Source: Ornithinibacillus sp. 4-3
GTDB lineage: Bacteria > Bacillota > Bacilli > Bacillales > Amphibacillaceae
NCBI RefSeq assembly: GCF_040958695.1
Contig: NZ_CP162599.1
Span: forward strand, 282,001-346,000
DNA: 64,000 nucleotides
Direction: 5' to 3'
How positions within the stretch are numbered: the stretch's first letter is position 1; every line of letters begins with the position of its first letter. The notes below the pieces were generated by a model. That model searched no databases. It saw only the letters and a program-made list of their open reading frames with translations, and was not told where the DNA came from. Below, piece after piece: positions 1 to 9,200 of this stretch. The position numbers were made by a program, and so were the translations under genes.

Positions 1-351
1 GGAGACGAAGATATCCAAAAAGCACTAGAAAATAAACCAGAAACAATAGGAAAGGGTGAAGCAGACATGAAAAAAGAAGAAATTGAGAAGTTGCTTGACG
101 ATAAGTTAGCGCCAATCAATGAGCAACTAGAGAAGTTTGAAAAAGAGGACAATGTTGAGGACGAAGTAGAAGAATTAGAGGAATCTGATGTGATTAAGCA
201 ATTTGCTACAGTGCTTGATGAAAAGTTATCACCAATCAACAAACGTTTGGAGACTGTTGAAAAAGCAAGAGGTATCTCAAAACAGGCTGATGTTGATGAA
301 GAAGAAGGAAAAGAAATCGAGAAAGGTCACTACCTTAAAGGGTTTCTTTAA
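1..351 (+). CDS. C-terminal end of phage scaffold/prohead-protease protein (XkdF-like), 5' end missing
   Basis: The reading frame is open from the first base of the window, so this is the tail of a longer protein; the ATG at 67 lies in the same frame and is probably internal. The visible 116 residues are highly charged and carry two related coiled-coil units (LDDKLAPINEQLEKFEK and LDEKLSPINKRLETVEK), then a KARGISKQ segment. A charged coiled coil directly before the major capsid gene is the pattern of the scaffold part of XkdF-type proteins in PBSX-like phages. It should help assemble the procapsid and then be removed. The protease domain cannot be seen, so the family call rests on position and composition. 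Confidence 0.6.
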   Translation, partial: GDEDIQKALENKPETIGKGEADMKKEEIEKLLDDKLAPINEQLEKFEKEDNVEDEVEELEESDVIKQFATVLDEKLSPINKRLETVEKARGISKQADVDEEEGKEIEKGHYLKGFL

Positions 352-372
352 TCATAATAGGGAGGTAAGGAA

Positions 373-1296
373 ATGATGAAAAATCAACAAATCATGAAAG
401 ATACTATTACAACAGGAAGTATGACTTCGGGATTACTCAATCCTGAGCAGTCGAAAAGATTTATCCGTCAAACGTTTGAGAACACAGCATTGGGTGGATT
501 AATCCGTACCGAAATGCGTAGAGCAAAAACAGGAGAAATCGATAAAATTGGGATTGATTCTCGAATCCTAAGAGCAAAAACAGAAAACACTGATGATGGT
601 TACCGTGCTAAAGTAAAGCCAAGTGCGGTTGAATATGCGACAACTGCAGTACGTTTACCTTGGGAAATCACAGAGGAAACATTGCGTGAAAACATCGAAG
701 GTGAAAGCTATGAGGAAACAATTGAAACATTAATGACTACACAACTAGGTCTAGACTTAGAGGACTTATACATTAATGGGGATGTAGATACACCAGAAGA
801 TGATGAGGATTACAACTTTTTGAAGTTGAATGATGGCTGGTTAAAGCAACTAAAAACAGGTTCACATGTTGAGGACAGAACAGACAAGAACGCAGGGGCA
901 TTAAGCCTTGACGTTTGGTACGACGCTTTAAAACAAATGCCAAACAAGTTCAACAATGGAACTTTACGTTGGTTGGTTGCACCATCTTTATTACAAGATT
1001 GGGAAAAGTATTTATTAGACCTTTCTATTAAAAATGGTGGCGGTCTGTCTGATTCTATGATGAAGGCACCGGCGAGTATTCCTGCGTTACCAGTTCCAAG
1101 TGTTCCACATGGAAAAATCATTTTAACAAATCCGAAAAACCTTATTGTTGTGAACTCTTATAGTGTTAAAATCCGTAAGACAACAGAAGGTAAAGAAGCA
1201 ATTATGAAAGACAAGCGCTTCTATGTTACACATCTTGATTTTGACCCAATCATCGAAGAAAAAGACGCGGCAGTTTTAATTGAAGGGATACAGTAA
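373..1296 (+). CDS. xkdG: Phage major capsid protein (XkdG-like)
   Basis: A 307-residue protein that should form the icosahedral head shell. It has the features of the PBSX/skin capsid family: a short N-terminal arm, a segment around residues 60-75 (DKIGIDSRILR), the conserved 'ITEETLRENIEGESYEETIETLMTTQ' region split here as ITEETLRENIEG then a helix, and an acidic LEDLYINGD stretch. An AGGAGGT-like site (361-366) lies 6-9 bases before two adjacent ATG codons (373 and 376). It follows the scaffold gene and precedes connector genes, the standard head-gene order. Length fits the family. Assignment to head rather than tail is secure from context; the exact fold is inferred. Confidence 0.85.
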   Translation: MMKNQQIMKDTITTGSMTSGLLNPEQSKRFIRQTFENTALGGLIRTEMRRAKTGEIDKIGIDSRILRAKTENTDDGYRAKVKPSAVEYATTAVRLPWEITEETLRENIEGESYEETIETLMTTQLGLDLEDLYINGDVDTPEDDEDYNFLKLNDGWLKQLKTGSHVEDRTDKNAGALSLDVWYDALKQMPNKFNNGTLRWLVAPSLLQDWEKYLLDLSIKNGGGLSDSMMKAPASIPALPVPSVPHGKIILTNPKNLIVVNSYSVKIRKTTEGKEAIMKDKRFYVTHLDFDPIIEEKDAAVLIEGIQ

Positions 1297-1359
1297 TATG
1301 CCAAATGGACAAACAATTGATGTGTCAGGGCATTACAAGATTAATTCGGAGGTGATTAG

Positions 1360-1698
1360 ATGTCTATCAAATTAAAGCTAGTTAAAACGTTATCCTATAG
1401 CGGTATTGTGTCTGCTAATCACAAGCAACCTTATGTAACAGTTGAGGATCAAATGATAGCAATGAAGGCCGTATCAACAGGATATTTTGAAATTGTGAAA
1501 GAACCAGTGTCAGATGAATCTACAGGGCAAGTTGATAACAAAGAAGAACCAGAAACACCGAAGCACACTAAATCATCTATCAAGAAATTATCTGCAGATG
1601 AGCAACGTGCTTTGATTGAAGAACTTGGTGGGGATCCAGATAAGACCAACAATGAAGAAGAGCGTATTGAACTTATTTTAGCATCACAAGGGGAGTGA
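1360..1698 (+). CDS. Small phage protein with C-terminal HeH/LEM-like segment (YqbF-like)
   Basis: A 112-residue protein between the capsid and connector genes, preceded by GGAGGTGATTAG and an ATG. The first 50 residues form a compact beta-rich part. A charged, flexible linker follows (about 55-72). The last 35 residues (SIKKLSADEQRALIEELGGD and onward) resemble the HeH/LEM helix-extension-helix module seen in YqbF-type proteins of skin-like elements. Its role in the head is not known; the module is often linked to nucleic-acid binding. It overlaps the next frame at its stop. Family assignment is from pattern and position only. Confidence 0.6.
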   Translation: MSIKLKLVKTLSYSGIVSANHKQPYVTVEDQMIAMKAVSTGYFEIVKEPVSDESTGQVDNKEEPETPKHTKSSIKKLSADEQRALIEELGGDPDKTNNEEERIELILASQGE

Positions 1699-1703
1699 TT
1701 ATC

Positions 1704-2078
1704 GTGGCTATCACACCAAAGGATTTAAAAGATTACACTACATTCAAATCCGTTAAAAAACGGCCTGATGCACAGCTAGAAATGGACATCTTAGAAGCTA
1801 AGTCTTATATCAATAGTAAAATTGAAATCCCTTTAGATGATTATGATGAGCTACCTACTGAGCTAAAACTTGCTTGGTTGAAGGTAGCTCAATTTTATGC
1901 CCTGATTAATGGGGATGAATCAATGGCTAAAGGATATAAGTCAGAAAGAATGGGTGACTACTCCTATACCTTATCTGATGGTAGTAGCATGACCATGCCC
2001 GATATTTCTAGTTTAATAGACAAATTTCTCCCTGATGAAGAAAGAAGTGGATTTTTTATGAGGATTAGAGCGCTATGA
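1704..2078 (+). CDS. Head-tail connector-type protein (YqbG/DUF3199-like)
   Basis: About 124 residues beginning MAITPKDLKDYTTF, the typical opening of gp6-like head-tail connector proteins (a helical adaptor that sits below the portal). I chose the GTG at 1704 because GGGAG (1691-1695) lies 8 bases upstream; a GTG at 1695 in the same frame is possible. The middle contains the helix LEMDILEAKSYINSKIEI and a conserved 'LAWLKVAQFYAL' helix. It overlaps the next gene by four bases (ATGA), so the two are translationally coupled. Neighbours match the PBSX/skin connector block. Confidence 0.65.
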   Translation: MAITPKDLKDYTTFKSVKKRPDAQLEMDILEAKSYINSKIEIPLDDYDELPTELKLAWLKVAQFYALINGDESMAKGYKSERMGDYSYTLSDGSSMTMPDISSLIDKFLPDEERSGFFMRIRAL

Positions 2079-2428
2079 GTTACGATAATTTATTAACTGA
2101 TACGTGTGATATCTATCATTTGAAGTCTAGGGAATCAGGTGATAAGTGGGGTATTCCATCTAAGGATACACAGCAGGAACATTACTATAGCGATACACCA
2201 GATATAGAGGAAGAACCCTGTTATTTTGTCGAAAAGTCACAGAGCATAACACAGGGAGAACCAAACAATGAGATTTTCCAAACATTTCTGGTTCATTTTT
2301 CCATAGATACGGATATTCTTCTAAATGACAAAGTTATCTGGGATGGAATTACTCTGACAGCGCAAAAGCCACGTAAGATTAAAGATCATCATATCGAGGT
2401 CAACCTAGTAAGGAGAGTCAGCTTATGA
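2075..2428 (+). CDS. Head completion/stopper-type protein (YqbH/XkdH-like, DUF3599)
   Basis: A 117-residue protein starting MSYDNLLTDTCDIYHL. Proteins with the opening 'L.DTCDIYH' and a mainly beta fold are head-closure (stopper) proteins in PBSX/skin elements, bridging the connector ring and the tail. The C-terminal 'VIWDGITLTAQKPRKIKDHH' strand region supports this. It overlaps both neighbours by four bases, as expected within a tightly packed late operon. The role is inferred from order and family resemblance. Confidence 0.65.
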   Translation: MSYDNLLTDTCDIYHLKSRESGDKWGIPSKDTQQEHYYSDTPDIEEEPCYFVEKSQSITQGEPNNEIFQTFLVHFSIDTDILLNDKVIWDGITLTAQKPRKIKDHHIEVNLVRRVSL

Positions 2429-2931
2429 AAATGGAAATTGATGGATTGGACAATCTCATTAATAATCTTGACCAAGCAATTAATGGTGGTTTCAAAGAAC
2501 AGCTAGGTTTATGGCTTGAAGCGATGGGCATGGAATTCTTGGACCTTATCCAAGATGAGATTATCCGTACAAAAACCGTAGATACTAGAGCTCTTTTGAA
2601 CTCATTTCAAAAGGGTGACCGTGAGAATATGTGGTCCATATCATCTGGTGGTTTAACCCTAGATATTGGGACAAATTTACATTATGCCTCCTTCGTAAAT
2701 GATGGCCACTTTATCATTGATCCAAGCAAAGGTCTTGACCGTCGCTGGGTACCAGGGTATTGGCAAGGAGATCGTTTTGTCTATTCTCCAGGTCATGATG
2801 GAGGAATGTTACTAAAACAACAATGGATTGATGGTACAGGCTACTGGGATAATGCTTTAGCAATCTTTGACAGGATGTTTGAAAAAGCATTGGATCGTAA
2901 GTTACAAGAGTGGCTTGATTCTTTGTTTTAA
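2425..2931 (+). CDS. xkdI: Phage neck/tail-completion protein, HK97 gp10-like (XkdI-like)
   Basis: A 168-residue protein in the fourth position after the capsid, where HK97-gp10-like or tail-completion proteins normally lie. It starts MKMEIDGLDNLINNLD, a typical first strand and helix of the gp10 family. Tryptophan-rich central residues (LDRRWVPGYWQGDRFVYSPG) are characteristic of the XkdI/YqbI branch. It probably joins the contractile tail to the head. Start and stop overlap the previous gene by four bases. Confidence 0.65.
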   Translation: MKMEIDGLDNLINNLDQAINGGFKEQLGLWLEAMGMEFLDLIQDEIIRTKTVDTRALLNSFQKGDRENMWSISSGGLTLDIGTNLHYASFVNDGHFIIDPSKGLDRRWVPGYWQGDRFVYSPGHDGGMLLKQQWIDGTGYWDNALAIFDRMFEKALDRKLQEWLDSLF

Positions 2932-2949
2932 GAAGGTGGTGTTGCTAAT

Positions 2950-3390
2950 TTGAATCAAGAAATAGGTTCTATTATGGCGTATATGTATAGTTTATTCCCA
3001 GTGCAGATATACGATAAAGAATTACCGCAAGAATTTGAGGTACCGTCTATGTATTTTCCCTTGCCAACATCTTTTGGAAGCAATGACACAAATCAAACGT
3101 ATCTTAAGAGCTACACATTAAATATCAAAGTGTTTCATGATGATACAAATCAAGCCTATTATCAGGCAGAGAAGCTTGCTGATACGATTGCAAGTAACCG
3201 AGAGGTAATACCTATGGTGGATGTGGACGGAGCTGAAACAGGGGATTTTATAAGATTTAACAGGATAGAAACTAGAGACGGTAGTAATGGAGCGGCAATG
3301 CTTATCCTTAATTGGGATAGTCGCTACTATTATCATCGAGATGATGTACCAGCAATTGAATATGTTGATATTACAAGTGGGGTGAAATAA
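2950..3390 (+). CDS. xkdJ: Phage tail terminator-type protein (XkdJ/YqbJ-like)
   Basis: A 146-residue protein starting at a TTG preceded by AAGGTGGTG. The opening (MNQEIGSIMAYMYSLFP) and the strand pattern around LKSYTLNIKVFHDD resemble tail-terminator proteins, which cap the tail tube and join it to the head. The position, just before the small YqzN-like gene and the sheath gene, matches xkdJ in PBSX. No catalytic motif is present, which is expected for a structural protein. Confidence 0.6.
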   Translation: MNQEIGSIMAYMYSLFPVQIYDKELPQEFEVPSMYFPLPTSFGSNDTNQTYLKSYTLNIKVFHDDTNQAYYQAEKLADTIASNREVIPMVDVDGAETGDFIRFNRIETRDGSNGAAMLILNWDSRYYYHRDDVPAIEYVDITSGVK

Positions 3391-3633
3391 TTGAGCAATG
3401 CAAAAACGAATAAAAAAGTTATGGAATCTGAAAAAACTACTGTTACTGCAACTAAGACTATTAAAAAGGAAACAGAGTTTCCCTTGAATGAGTTAAAAAA
3501 GCACAGTCGAGAAATTTTTGGTGTAAAACCAGAAGTTCTCGATGGTGCTTTTTTTAATTTCAAAAATAAAAAGATGACTAAGAAACAAGCTGATAGCTTG
3601 ATTCAAGCCTATCTTAAGAAGGAGGTAAAGTAA
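3391..3633 (+). CDS. Small phage protein (YqzN/YkzM-like)
   Basis: An 80-residue lysine-rich protein starting with TTG directly after the previous stop codon. Its C-terminal half (FPLNELKKHSREIFGVKPE and FKNKKMTKKQADSLIQAYLK) resembles the YqzN/YkzM family that sits before the sheath gene in skin and PBSX. Function is unknown. The N-terminal 25 residues are low-complexity, rich in K, T and E. Its stop lies just before the sheath start, within the GGAGGTAAAG ribosome site used by that gene. Confidence 0.6.
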   Translation: MSNAKTNKKVMESEKTTVTATKTIKKETEFPLNELKKHSREIFGVKPEVLDGAFFNFKNKKMTKKQADSLIQAYLKKEVK

Positions 3634-3634
3634 T

Positions 3635-4960
3635 ATGAATGGTGGAACTTTCACACCGGGTGTAGAAAAACCACGTGCTGGAATCTATTTTAATTTTCAA
3701 GTGAAAGCTAATGATAGAATTACCACTGGTGATCGTGGACGAGCTGCTCTTCCACTTGTTTTAGGTTGGGGTAAGTCAAAAGAAATGATTGAAATCAGTG
3801 GTGAAAATGATGCTAGAAATCGTTTAGGAGTTGATATTTCAGACCCTTCAATGGCATTGTTACGTGAAGCAAAGAAGCGTAGTGCAACTGTGCTTGTATA
3901 TCGTATCAATGAAGGAGAGAAGGCAGCTGCTACATTGGGTGATTCTCAAACAGTAACTGCTGTTTATGGTGGTATCAAAGGTAATGACATTCACATTACA
4001 GTTAGTACAAACGTGCTTGAAGATACTAAAAAAGATGTAAAAACATTTTTCGGACTTCGAGAGGTAGACAAGCAGATTGTTTCTGCCTTTGAAGAATTGC
4101 AATCTAACGATTTTGTTGTATTTGAAGGTGCTGGGGACTTAGAAGATACTGCTGGGACAAATCTAACAGGTGGTTCCAACGGTACTACCACAAATGAAGA
4201 TTATATTGATTTTATTGGAGCAGCAGAATCAGAGTACTTTGATACTATTGGATTCCCTGTTGATGATGAAGCTCTTAAGGTTACTTTTGCATCATTTATT
4301 CATCGTTTACGAGATGAACAAGGTAGTAAAGTTCAAGGAGTTTTGCCAGATTATCCAGGTAACTATGAAGGAATCATTAATGTTACTAATTCTGTTGTAT
4401 TATCAAGCGGAGCTTTAACTATCCCTGAATCAGTGGCATGGGTTACAGGTGCTAGTGCTGGAGCTACATTACAACAGTCTCTCACTTTTATGGAGTATGA
4501 AGGAGCAATTGATGTTAATCCAAGGTTTGATAATGATGAGATTGTACAACGTCTTCAAAGAGGAGAGTTCCTGTTCACCTTTAACGCTCGAGACAAGAGT
4601 GTAACAGTTGAGCAAGATATTAACTCGCTTGGAGGCACTAATAAGTTACGAAAAAACAAGATTGTACGTATCTTAGATGCAATCCAAAATGACATTACTC
4701 GTAGCTTAAAAGAAACTATAAAAAACAGAAAAAATACAGGTCAAGATATTCCTGCGAATGCAGATGGTGTACAGATAGTGCAAACAGCGATAACAGTTTA
4801 TTTGAATGAACTTCAAGTAAATAATATCCTGCAGAACTTTGACCCAAGTGAAGATATTACTGTTCATTTAACATCTGCAGGAGATGGAATTGCAGCACAA
4901 ATTGGTGTACAACCTGTTGATAGTGCTGAGAAGTTTTACTTCACTGTCGTAGCCGAATAA
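3635..4960 (+). CDS. xkdK: Phage tail sheath protein (XkdK-like)
   Basis: A 441-residue contractile-tail sheath subunit. It begins GGTFTPGVEKPRAGIYFNF, the conserved opening of Firmicute sheath proteins. The C-terminal domain contains 'ARDKSVTVEQDINSLGG' followed by the K-rich linker and a C-terminal beta strand region (FYFTVVAE) typical of the Phage_sheath family. A strong GGAGGTAAAG site lies just upstream. The presence of sheath plus tube shows this is a myovirus-like or tailocin-like particle. A terminator hairpin follows at once (see 4974-5002). Confidence 0.9.
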   Translation: MNGGTFTPGVEKPRAGIYFNFQVKANDRITTGDRGRAALPLVLGWGKSKEMIEISGENDARNRLGVDISDPSMALLREAKKRSATVLVYRINEGEKAAATLGDSQTVTAVYGGIKGNDIHITVSTNVLEDTKKDVKTFFGLREVDKQIVSAFEELQSNDFVVFEGAGDLEDTAGTNLTGGSNGTTTNEDYIDFIGAAESEYFDTIGFPVDDEALKVTFASFIHRLRDEQGSKVQGVLPDYPGNYEGIINVTNSVVLSSGALTIPESVAWVTGASAGATLQQSLTFMEYEGAIDVNPRFDNDEIVQRLQRGEFLFTFNARDKSVTVEQDINSLGGTNKLRKNKIVRILDAIQNDITRSLKETIKNRKNTGQDIPANADGVQIVQTAITVYLNELQVNNILQNFDPSEDITVHLTSAGDGIAAQIGVQPVDSAEKFYFTVVAE

Positions 4961-4973
4961 TCAATTACTGCTA

Positions 4974-5002
4974 AAGAGATCCTTAGGGGTCTCTTTTTTC
5001 TA
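4974..5002 (+). terminator. Rho-independent terminator between sheath and tube genes
   Basis: AAAGAGATCC / GGGTCTCTTT form a nine-pair stem with a short TTAG loop, followed by a run of T. It lies inside the late operon, so it is more likely to attenuate than to end transcription. Confidence 0.75.
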
Positions 5003-5025
5003 TACAAAAAAAGGAGTGAAAATAC

Positions 5026-5472
5026 ATGGCATTACGATCTAGAGATGTAATAAGCGGAAAAGAAGGACGTTTATTTTTAGATGGAGAAGAGATGGCTCAC
5101 ATCAAAACTTTTGAAGCCACTGTAGAAAAAAATAAAGAAGAAGTACCGATTATGGGCCGTCGTATGATGGGTCATAAAACTAATGGAGGAAGTGGATCAG
5201 GCACAATGACTTTTCATAAAGTCACCTCTCAGTTTGTAAAGATCATGCATGGATACGTTAAAACTGGTATTGATCCATATTTTACAGTGCAGTCTGTGCT
5301 AGATGATAAAACATCAGGACGAGGCACAGAACGTGTGTCATTATTTGATGTTAACTTTGATAGTGCAAAAATTGCTGGATTAGATGTTGAGTCAGCAGCA
5401 CTTGAGGAAGAAGTTCCATTTACATTTGAAGATTTCGATATCCCAGAAGAATTGAAATCAGATTTCAATTAA
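5026..5472 (+). CDS. xkdM: Phage tail tube protein (XkdM-like)
   Basis: A 148-residue protein starting MALRSRDVISGKEGRLFLDG, the standard opening of XkdM-type tail tubes ('sG.eG.v.idG'). The inner tube is a stack of rings of this protein inside the sheath. The segment NKEEVPIMGRRMMGHKTNG and the final EEVPFTFEDFDIPE strand are typical. An AAAAAGGAGTG site precedes the ATG. It is flanked by a terminator hairpin on each side, which gives this highly expressed gene its own transcriptional segment. Confidence 0.9.
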   Translation: MALRSRDVISGKEGRLFLDGEEMAHIKTFEATVEKNKEEVPIMGRRMMGHKTNGGSGSGTMTFHKVTSQFVKIMHGYVKTGIDPYFTVQSVLDDKTSGRGTERVSLFDVNFDSAKIAGLDVESAALEEEVPFTFEDFDIPEELKSDFN

Positions 5473-5474
5473 TT

Positions 5475-5502
5475 AAGAGAGCGATTAGCGTCGCTCTTTT
5501 TC
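5475..5502 (+). terminator. Rho-independent terminator after tail tube gene
   Basis: AGAGCGA / TCGCTCT stem with loop TTAGCG, followed by TTTT. It sits three bases after the tube stop codon. Confidence 0.75.
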
Positions 5503-5532
5503 CAATTTATTAAACCAAGAGGAGAGATTTAA

Positions 5533-6012
5533 ATGACTGAAAACCATGAAAATACATTTGAAAATCAAGAAGAAAACAAGGTTGTAGCAAACGATATTAC
5601 TTTTTTTATGCCGGGGAATTTTGAAGAGGCAGAAGTTGTAGAATCTCCGATTTCTAAGAGATTTAAAGATAATGAAGGAAAAATTATTCCATTTCGTTTC
5701 AAACCACTTTCTACAGAACGAGTTGATGAAATCGAAGAATTAAACCAAAAAACAGTTAGACAGAAAGGCAAAATTCTTGGGAGAGAAACAGATTTTGCAC
5801 GCTTCATTGCTCATGTAGCAGTTGAAACTACTATTTACCCTAATTTTAAAGATGAAAAATTCCGTCAGGCATATGGAACGCAAGATCCTATTGAAATTGC
5901 TAAAAAAGTGCTAAATGTAGCTGGAGAATATAGTAATTGGATTGCAAAAATTAGTGAAGTAAATGGGTTTGATGATACTATCGACGAGCTTGAGGAAGCA
6001 GCAAAAAACTAA
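5533..6012 (+). CDS. xkdN: Tail assembly chaperone, short form (XkdN-like)
   Basis: A 159-residue protein that, with its frameshifted long form, should coat the tape measure during tail assembly (the gpG role of phage lambda). It carries the family segment IPFRFKPLSTERVDEIEELN near residue 55 and a C-terminal DTIDELEEAAKN just before the stop. The last codons contain the in-frame heptamer A AAA AAC (6003-6009). A GAGGAGAG site precedes the ATG. It lies between tube and tape measure, the invariant position of this gene. Confidence 0.85.
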   Translation: MTENHENTFENQEENKVVANDITFFMPGNFEEAEVVESPISKRFKDNEGKIIPFRFKPLSTERVDEIEELNQKTVRQKGKILGRETDFARFIAHVAVETTIYPNFKDEKFRQAYGTQDPIEIAKKVLNVAGEYSNWIAKISEVNGFDDTIDELEEAAKN

Positions 6013-6185
6013 TAAGAGAAGGAAATAAAGATGCTGTGTATTTGCATTATGCATTGCATGAGCTTCATTATTCACCTTCCGAATTGCTTGAACTGTACAA
6101 ATCATCAAGAAGATTAAAAGCATTTATTTATGGCTCCATCGACCTTCTTTTAGAAGAAAGAGCGAAAGATGCCAAGAAAAAATGA
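5533..6185 (+). CDS. Tail assembly chaperone, long form made by -1 frameshift
   Basis: If ribosomes slip back one base on A AAA AAC (6003-6009), translation continues through CTA at 6009 for 58 more codons to TGA at 6183-6185. The extension reads LIREGNKDAVYLHYALHEL, then YSPSELLELYKSS, then a KAFIYGSIDLLLEERAKDAK tail. This is the conserved T extension of gpG-GT-type chaperones: an HYAL helix, an SP.EL..LY turn and a charged C-terminus. No ATG and ribosome site serve this frame on their own. The heptamer and the extension are seen directly; the slip is inferred from known tail operons. Confidence 0.85.
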
Positions 6186-6218
6186 TAGAAGCACACGGAA
6201 GAAAGGGGGGAATAACTC

Positions 6219-9200
6219 ATGGCCAAACTGACGGCAAGATTTGACTTGCAAGATCGTATCACTAAAAAATTAAAAGCTATAAATGATAATGCCAAAAAGC
6301 TAGAAAAATCTAGATCTCAGCTTAATAAACCTATCACTTTAAAAGTGCGAGATCAGGCAACTAAAAACTTAACAAAAATTCATAGATTTGTTCTTAAAGA
6401 GATAGCAAAGAAACATACAATGCTTGTTACATTAAGAGATCAAGCGACTAAACCTTTAAATAAACTTAATACATTTTTGAAGCGGAAAATGCCGAGGACT
6501 CACGATTTAATAGTAAAGGCACAAGATAGAACGAAAACAGTTCTTGAAAAAATACGAAAATATTTAGGAAAAAATATATTAGGTATCCACATGCTCGAAG
6601 TAGTGGCACGTGATAAAGCAATGCCTACTTTGCATAAAATAGCTAATTATGCAAAGAGAGCTTTGTCTAAGGGTTATAACTTCTCTGTCCGAGCTATCGA
6701 CATAGCTACTAAAACAGTCGGTCGAATAGCTTCATTTGCACGAACATCCATACCCAAGTATCGTGACTTTTCCATAAGAGCTTTCGATAAAACTGCAAGA
6801 ATAATTGGATCAGTTAAAAGAGCCTTGTTTTCTATTCCTACCGTAATCACTGTAACATTGGCTGCAGTAGGAGTCAGTAAATTAAAAGATGCTACCCTTG
6901 GTGCTTCAATGAACTTTGAAGGATACCGTACATCGATGGAACATTGGCTTGGAGGTAATACAAAACAAGCTGATGAATTGGTTACATGGATGGGTCAGTT
7001 TGCAGATAAAACACCATTTAGCTCGCCTGATTTATTCCCAGCCTTAGCAAGAGGTGTTGGATTAGCAGGAGGAAATGTTTCAGAAGCTCAAAAATTACTA
7101 ACGATTGCAACGAATATGGCATCATTGACACCTGGTCGGACTGTAGAAGACGCCATGGAAGCACTTGGTGGTGCTCAAATGGGCGAATTTGAAATGCTCA
7201 AGGGTTATAACATTAAAATGAGCAAAGATAAATATGACAGTATAGGTGGATGGGATGGATTAGTTAAAGAAATAGACAGCAAATTTGAAGGTGGTGCTGA
7301 AAAGCTCTCCGCAACATCAGCTGGTATTCTTGCAACTTTAGCTGGATATCGTGGTTCTATTTTTCGTTCATTAGGTGATGGTCTTTTAGAGCCAATGAAA
7401 CCTAGATTAAATGCAATTAGTGATTGGTTAGATAATAACCAAGAAACATGGGGCAAATGGAAGAAAACAGTACAGAAGGCAGGAGAAGATGCATCTGAAT
7501 GGCTATTTTCCAAACTTGAAAATGCTTTCTCTCATATCCGCATTAATTATCTAGAAAATGATGACTTTAAAAAGCTGGATTTTGAAGGCAAGGTCAAATT
7601 TATCATGGATGACCTAAGTGTTTGGTGGGATAAAACTGGAAAACCGCTACTTCTTGATATATCAAAGAGTGTTGGAAAAGCTGTGTTCGATGGTGTTGTC
7701 TGGGGTATATCAGAAGGATTTAAAGGGTTAGGTAGTATGTGGGCCGATGCATTTAAGGATCCTAGTGTAGGAGGATTTACAAGTGCTGGGTTAGCTACTG
7801 CTGTTGCTGGTTCCATTCTTTCTTTAGTTTTAGGTCCATTATTTAGAGGAATAAGCGGTATATTTAAGGCTGGAAAATGGTTTTGGGATCAAGGTAAGAA
7901 GGTTGGTGGATTATTTAGTAAAGGCACTCGAAAAACACCACCAGTTGTAACTCCAGTACCTAAAGGCAAAGGCGGTAATATACCAAAAGGTGGTCCTATA
8001 GGAAAGAGAGGTAAGCCTGTTTATACACAGCCTTGGTTTGGTAAAGGAAATAAAGTTGACTTACCAAATGCTAATGATTTTAAAAATGTATCTAAACTAG
8101 GTGGCTTAGGAAAGGTTTTAGGAAAACTAAAAATACCTGTTATTGGTACAACGCTAGGTACACTATCCTTATTTGGTGCTGATAAAGGAGAGATACCAGG
8201 TATCCTTGGAGGTATGAGTGGAGGTATCGGTGGATCATCTCTAGGAGCAACAATAGGTACTGCTATAATGCCTGGTATTGGTACACTTATAGGTGGTTTA
8301 TTAGGTGGCGTATTTGGATCGTTTGGTGGTGAAGCAATCACTACTTGGGTAGCTGATAACTGGTCGAACATTACAACATTTGTATCAGATGCAGGTACTT
8401 TCATCAAAGATGGATTTAGCAAAACTACTGAACTTATATCAGATACTATTTTTAATGGGTCATGGTGGTCCGATAAATGGCAAGATATTAAAAAGAAAAC
8501 AGAAGGTACTGTGTTTGACGGTGCTTGGTGGACTGGCAAATGGGACAAAATTAAGGAGAAAACAGAAGGTACAATATTTGATGGATCATGGTGGAGTAGT
8601 AAGTGGGACGATACCAAAAATTGGGCATCAGAAAAATGGAGTAATGCTACCGATTTATGGAATAAAACAAAAGAAACCATAGGAAATACTTTATTTAGCG
8701 GAGACTGGTGGTCCAAAAAATGGAACAATGTAAAAGACTTTGCAACTTCTACTTTTTTAAGTGCCAGTTGGTGGGCTGAACAAGCTGGGTTTGTTTGGGG
8801 TTACCTTGAAGGTACAATATTTAGTGGAGAATGGTGGTCTGGTCATTGGGATAAAGTCAAGGAGCTTACCGAAGGAACTATTTTTGATGGAGCTTGGTGG
8901 AGTGAAAAATGGACTGCTGTAACTGACTGGGCTTCTGAAAAATGGGAAGGCGCTCAAGCAATATGGGATTCTATCACTACAAAAATTGGAGAAACTGTTT
9001 TTAACGGCGAGTGGTGGAGAGGTCACTGGGATTCTGTAAAAGCTTGGGGTCAGGAAAAATGGGACTCCGCCCAAGAAGTTTGGGATTCCGTTAAGGAAAG
9101 AATGAAAAATACCATCTTCAACGGCGAGTGGTGGCTAGGACATTGGGATTCTGTAAAAGCATGGGCTCAAAAGAAGTGGGACTCTGCACAGGAAATCTGG

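Noticed and set aside
1298..1375. A 25-codon frame (MPNGQTIDVSGHYKIN) between capsid and the next gene
   Set aside because: No good ribosome site and it overlaps the start of the following gene; too short to support.
8021..8728. A 235-codon minus-strand frame inside the tape-measure gene
   Set aside because: It is the reverse of a repetitive, Gly- and Trp-rich coding region; composition (P, S, H rich) is typical of a shadow frame.
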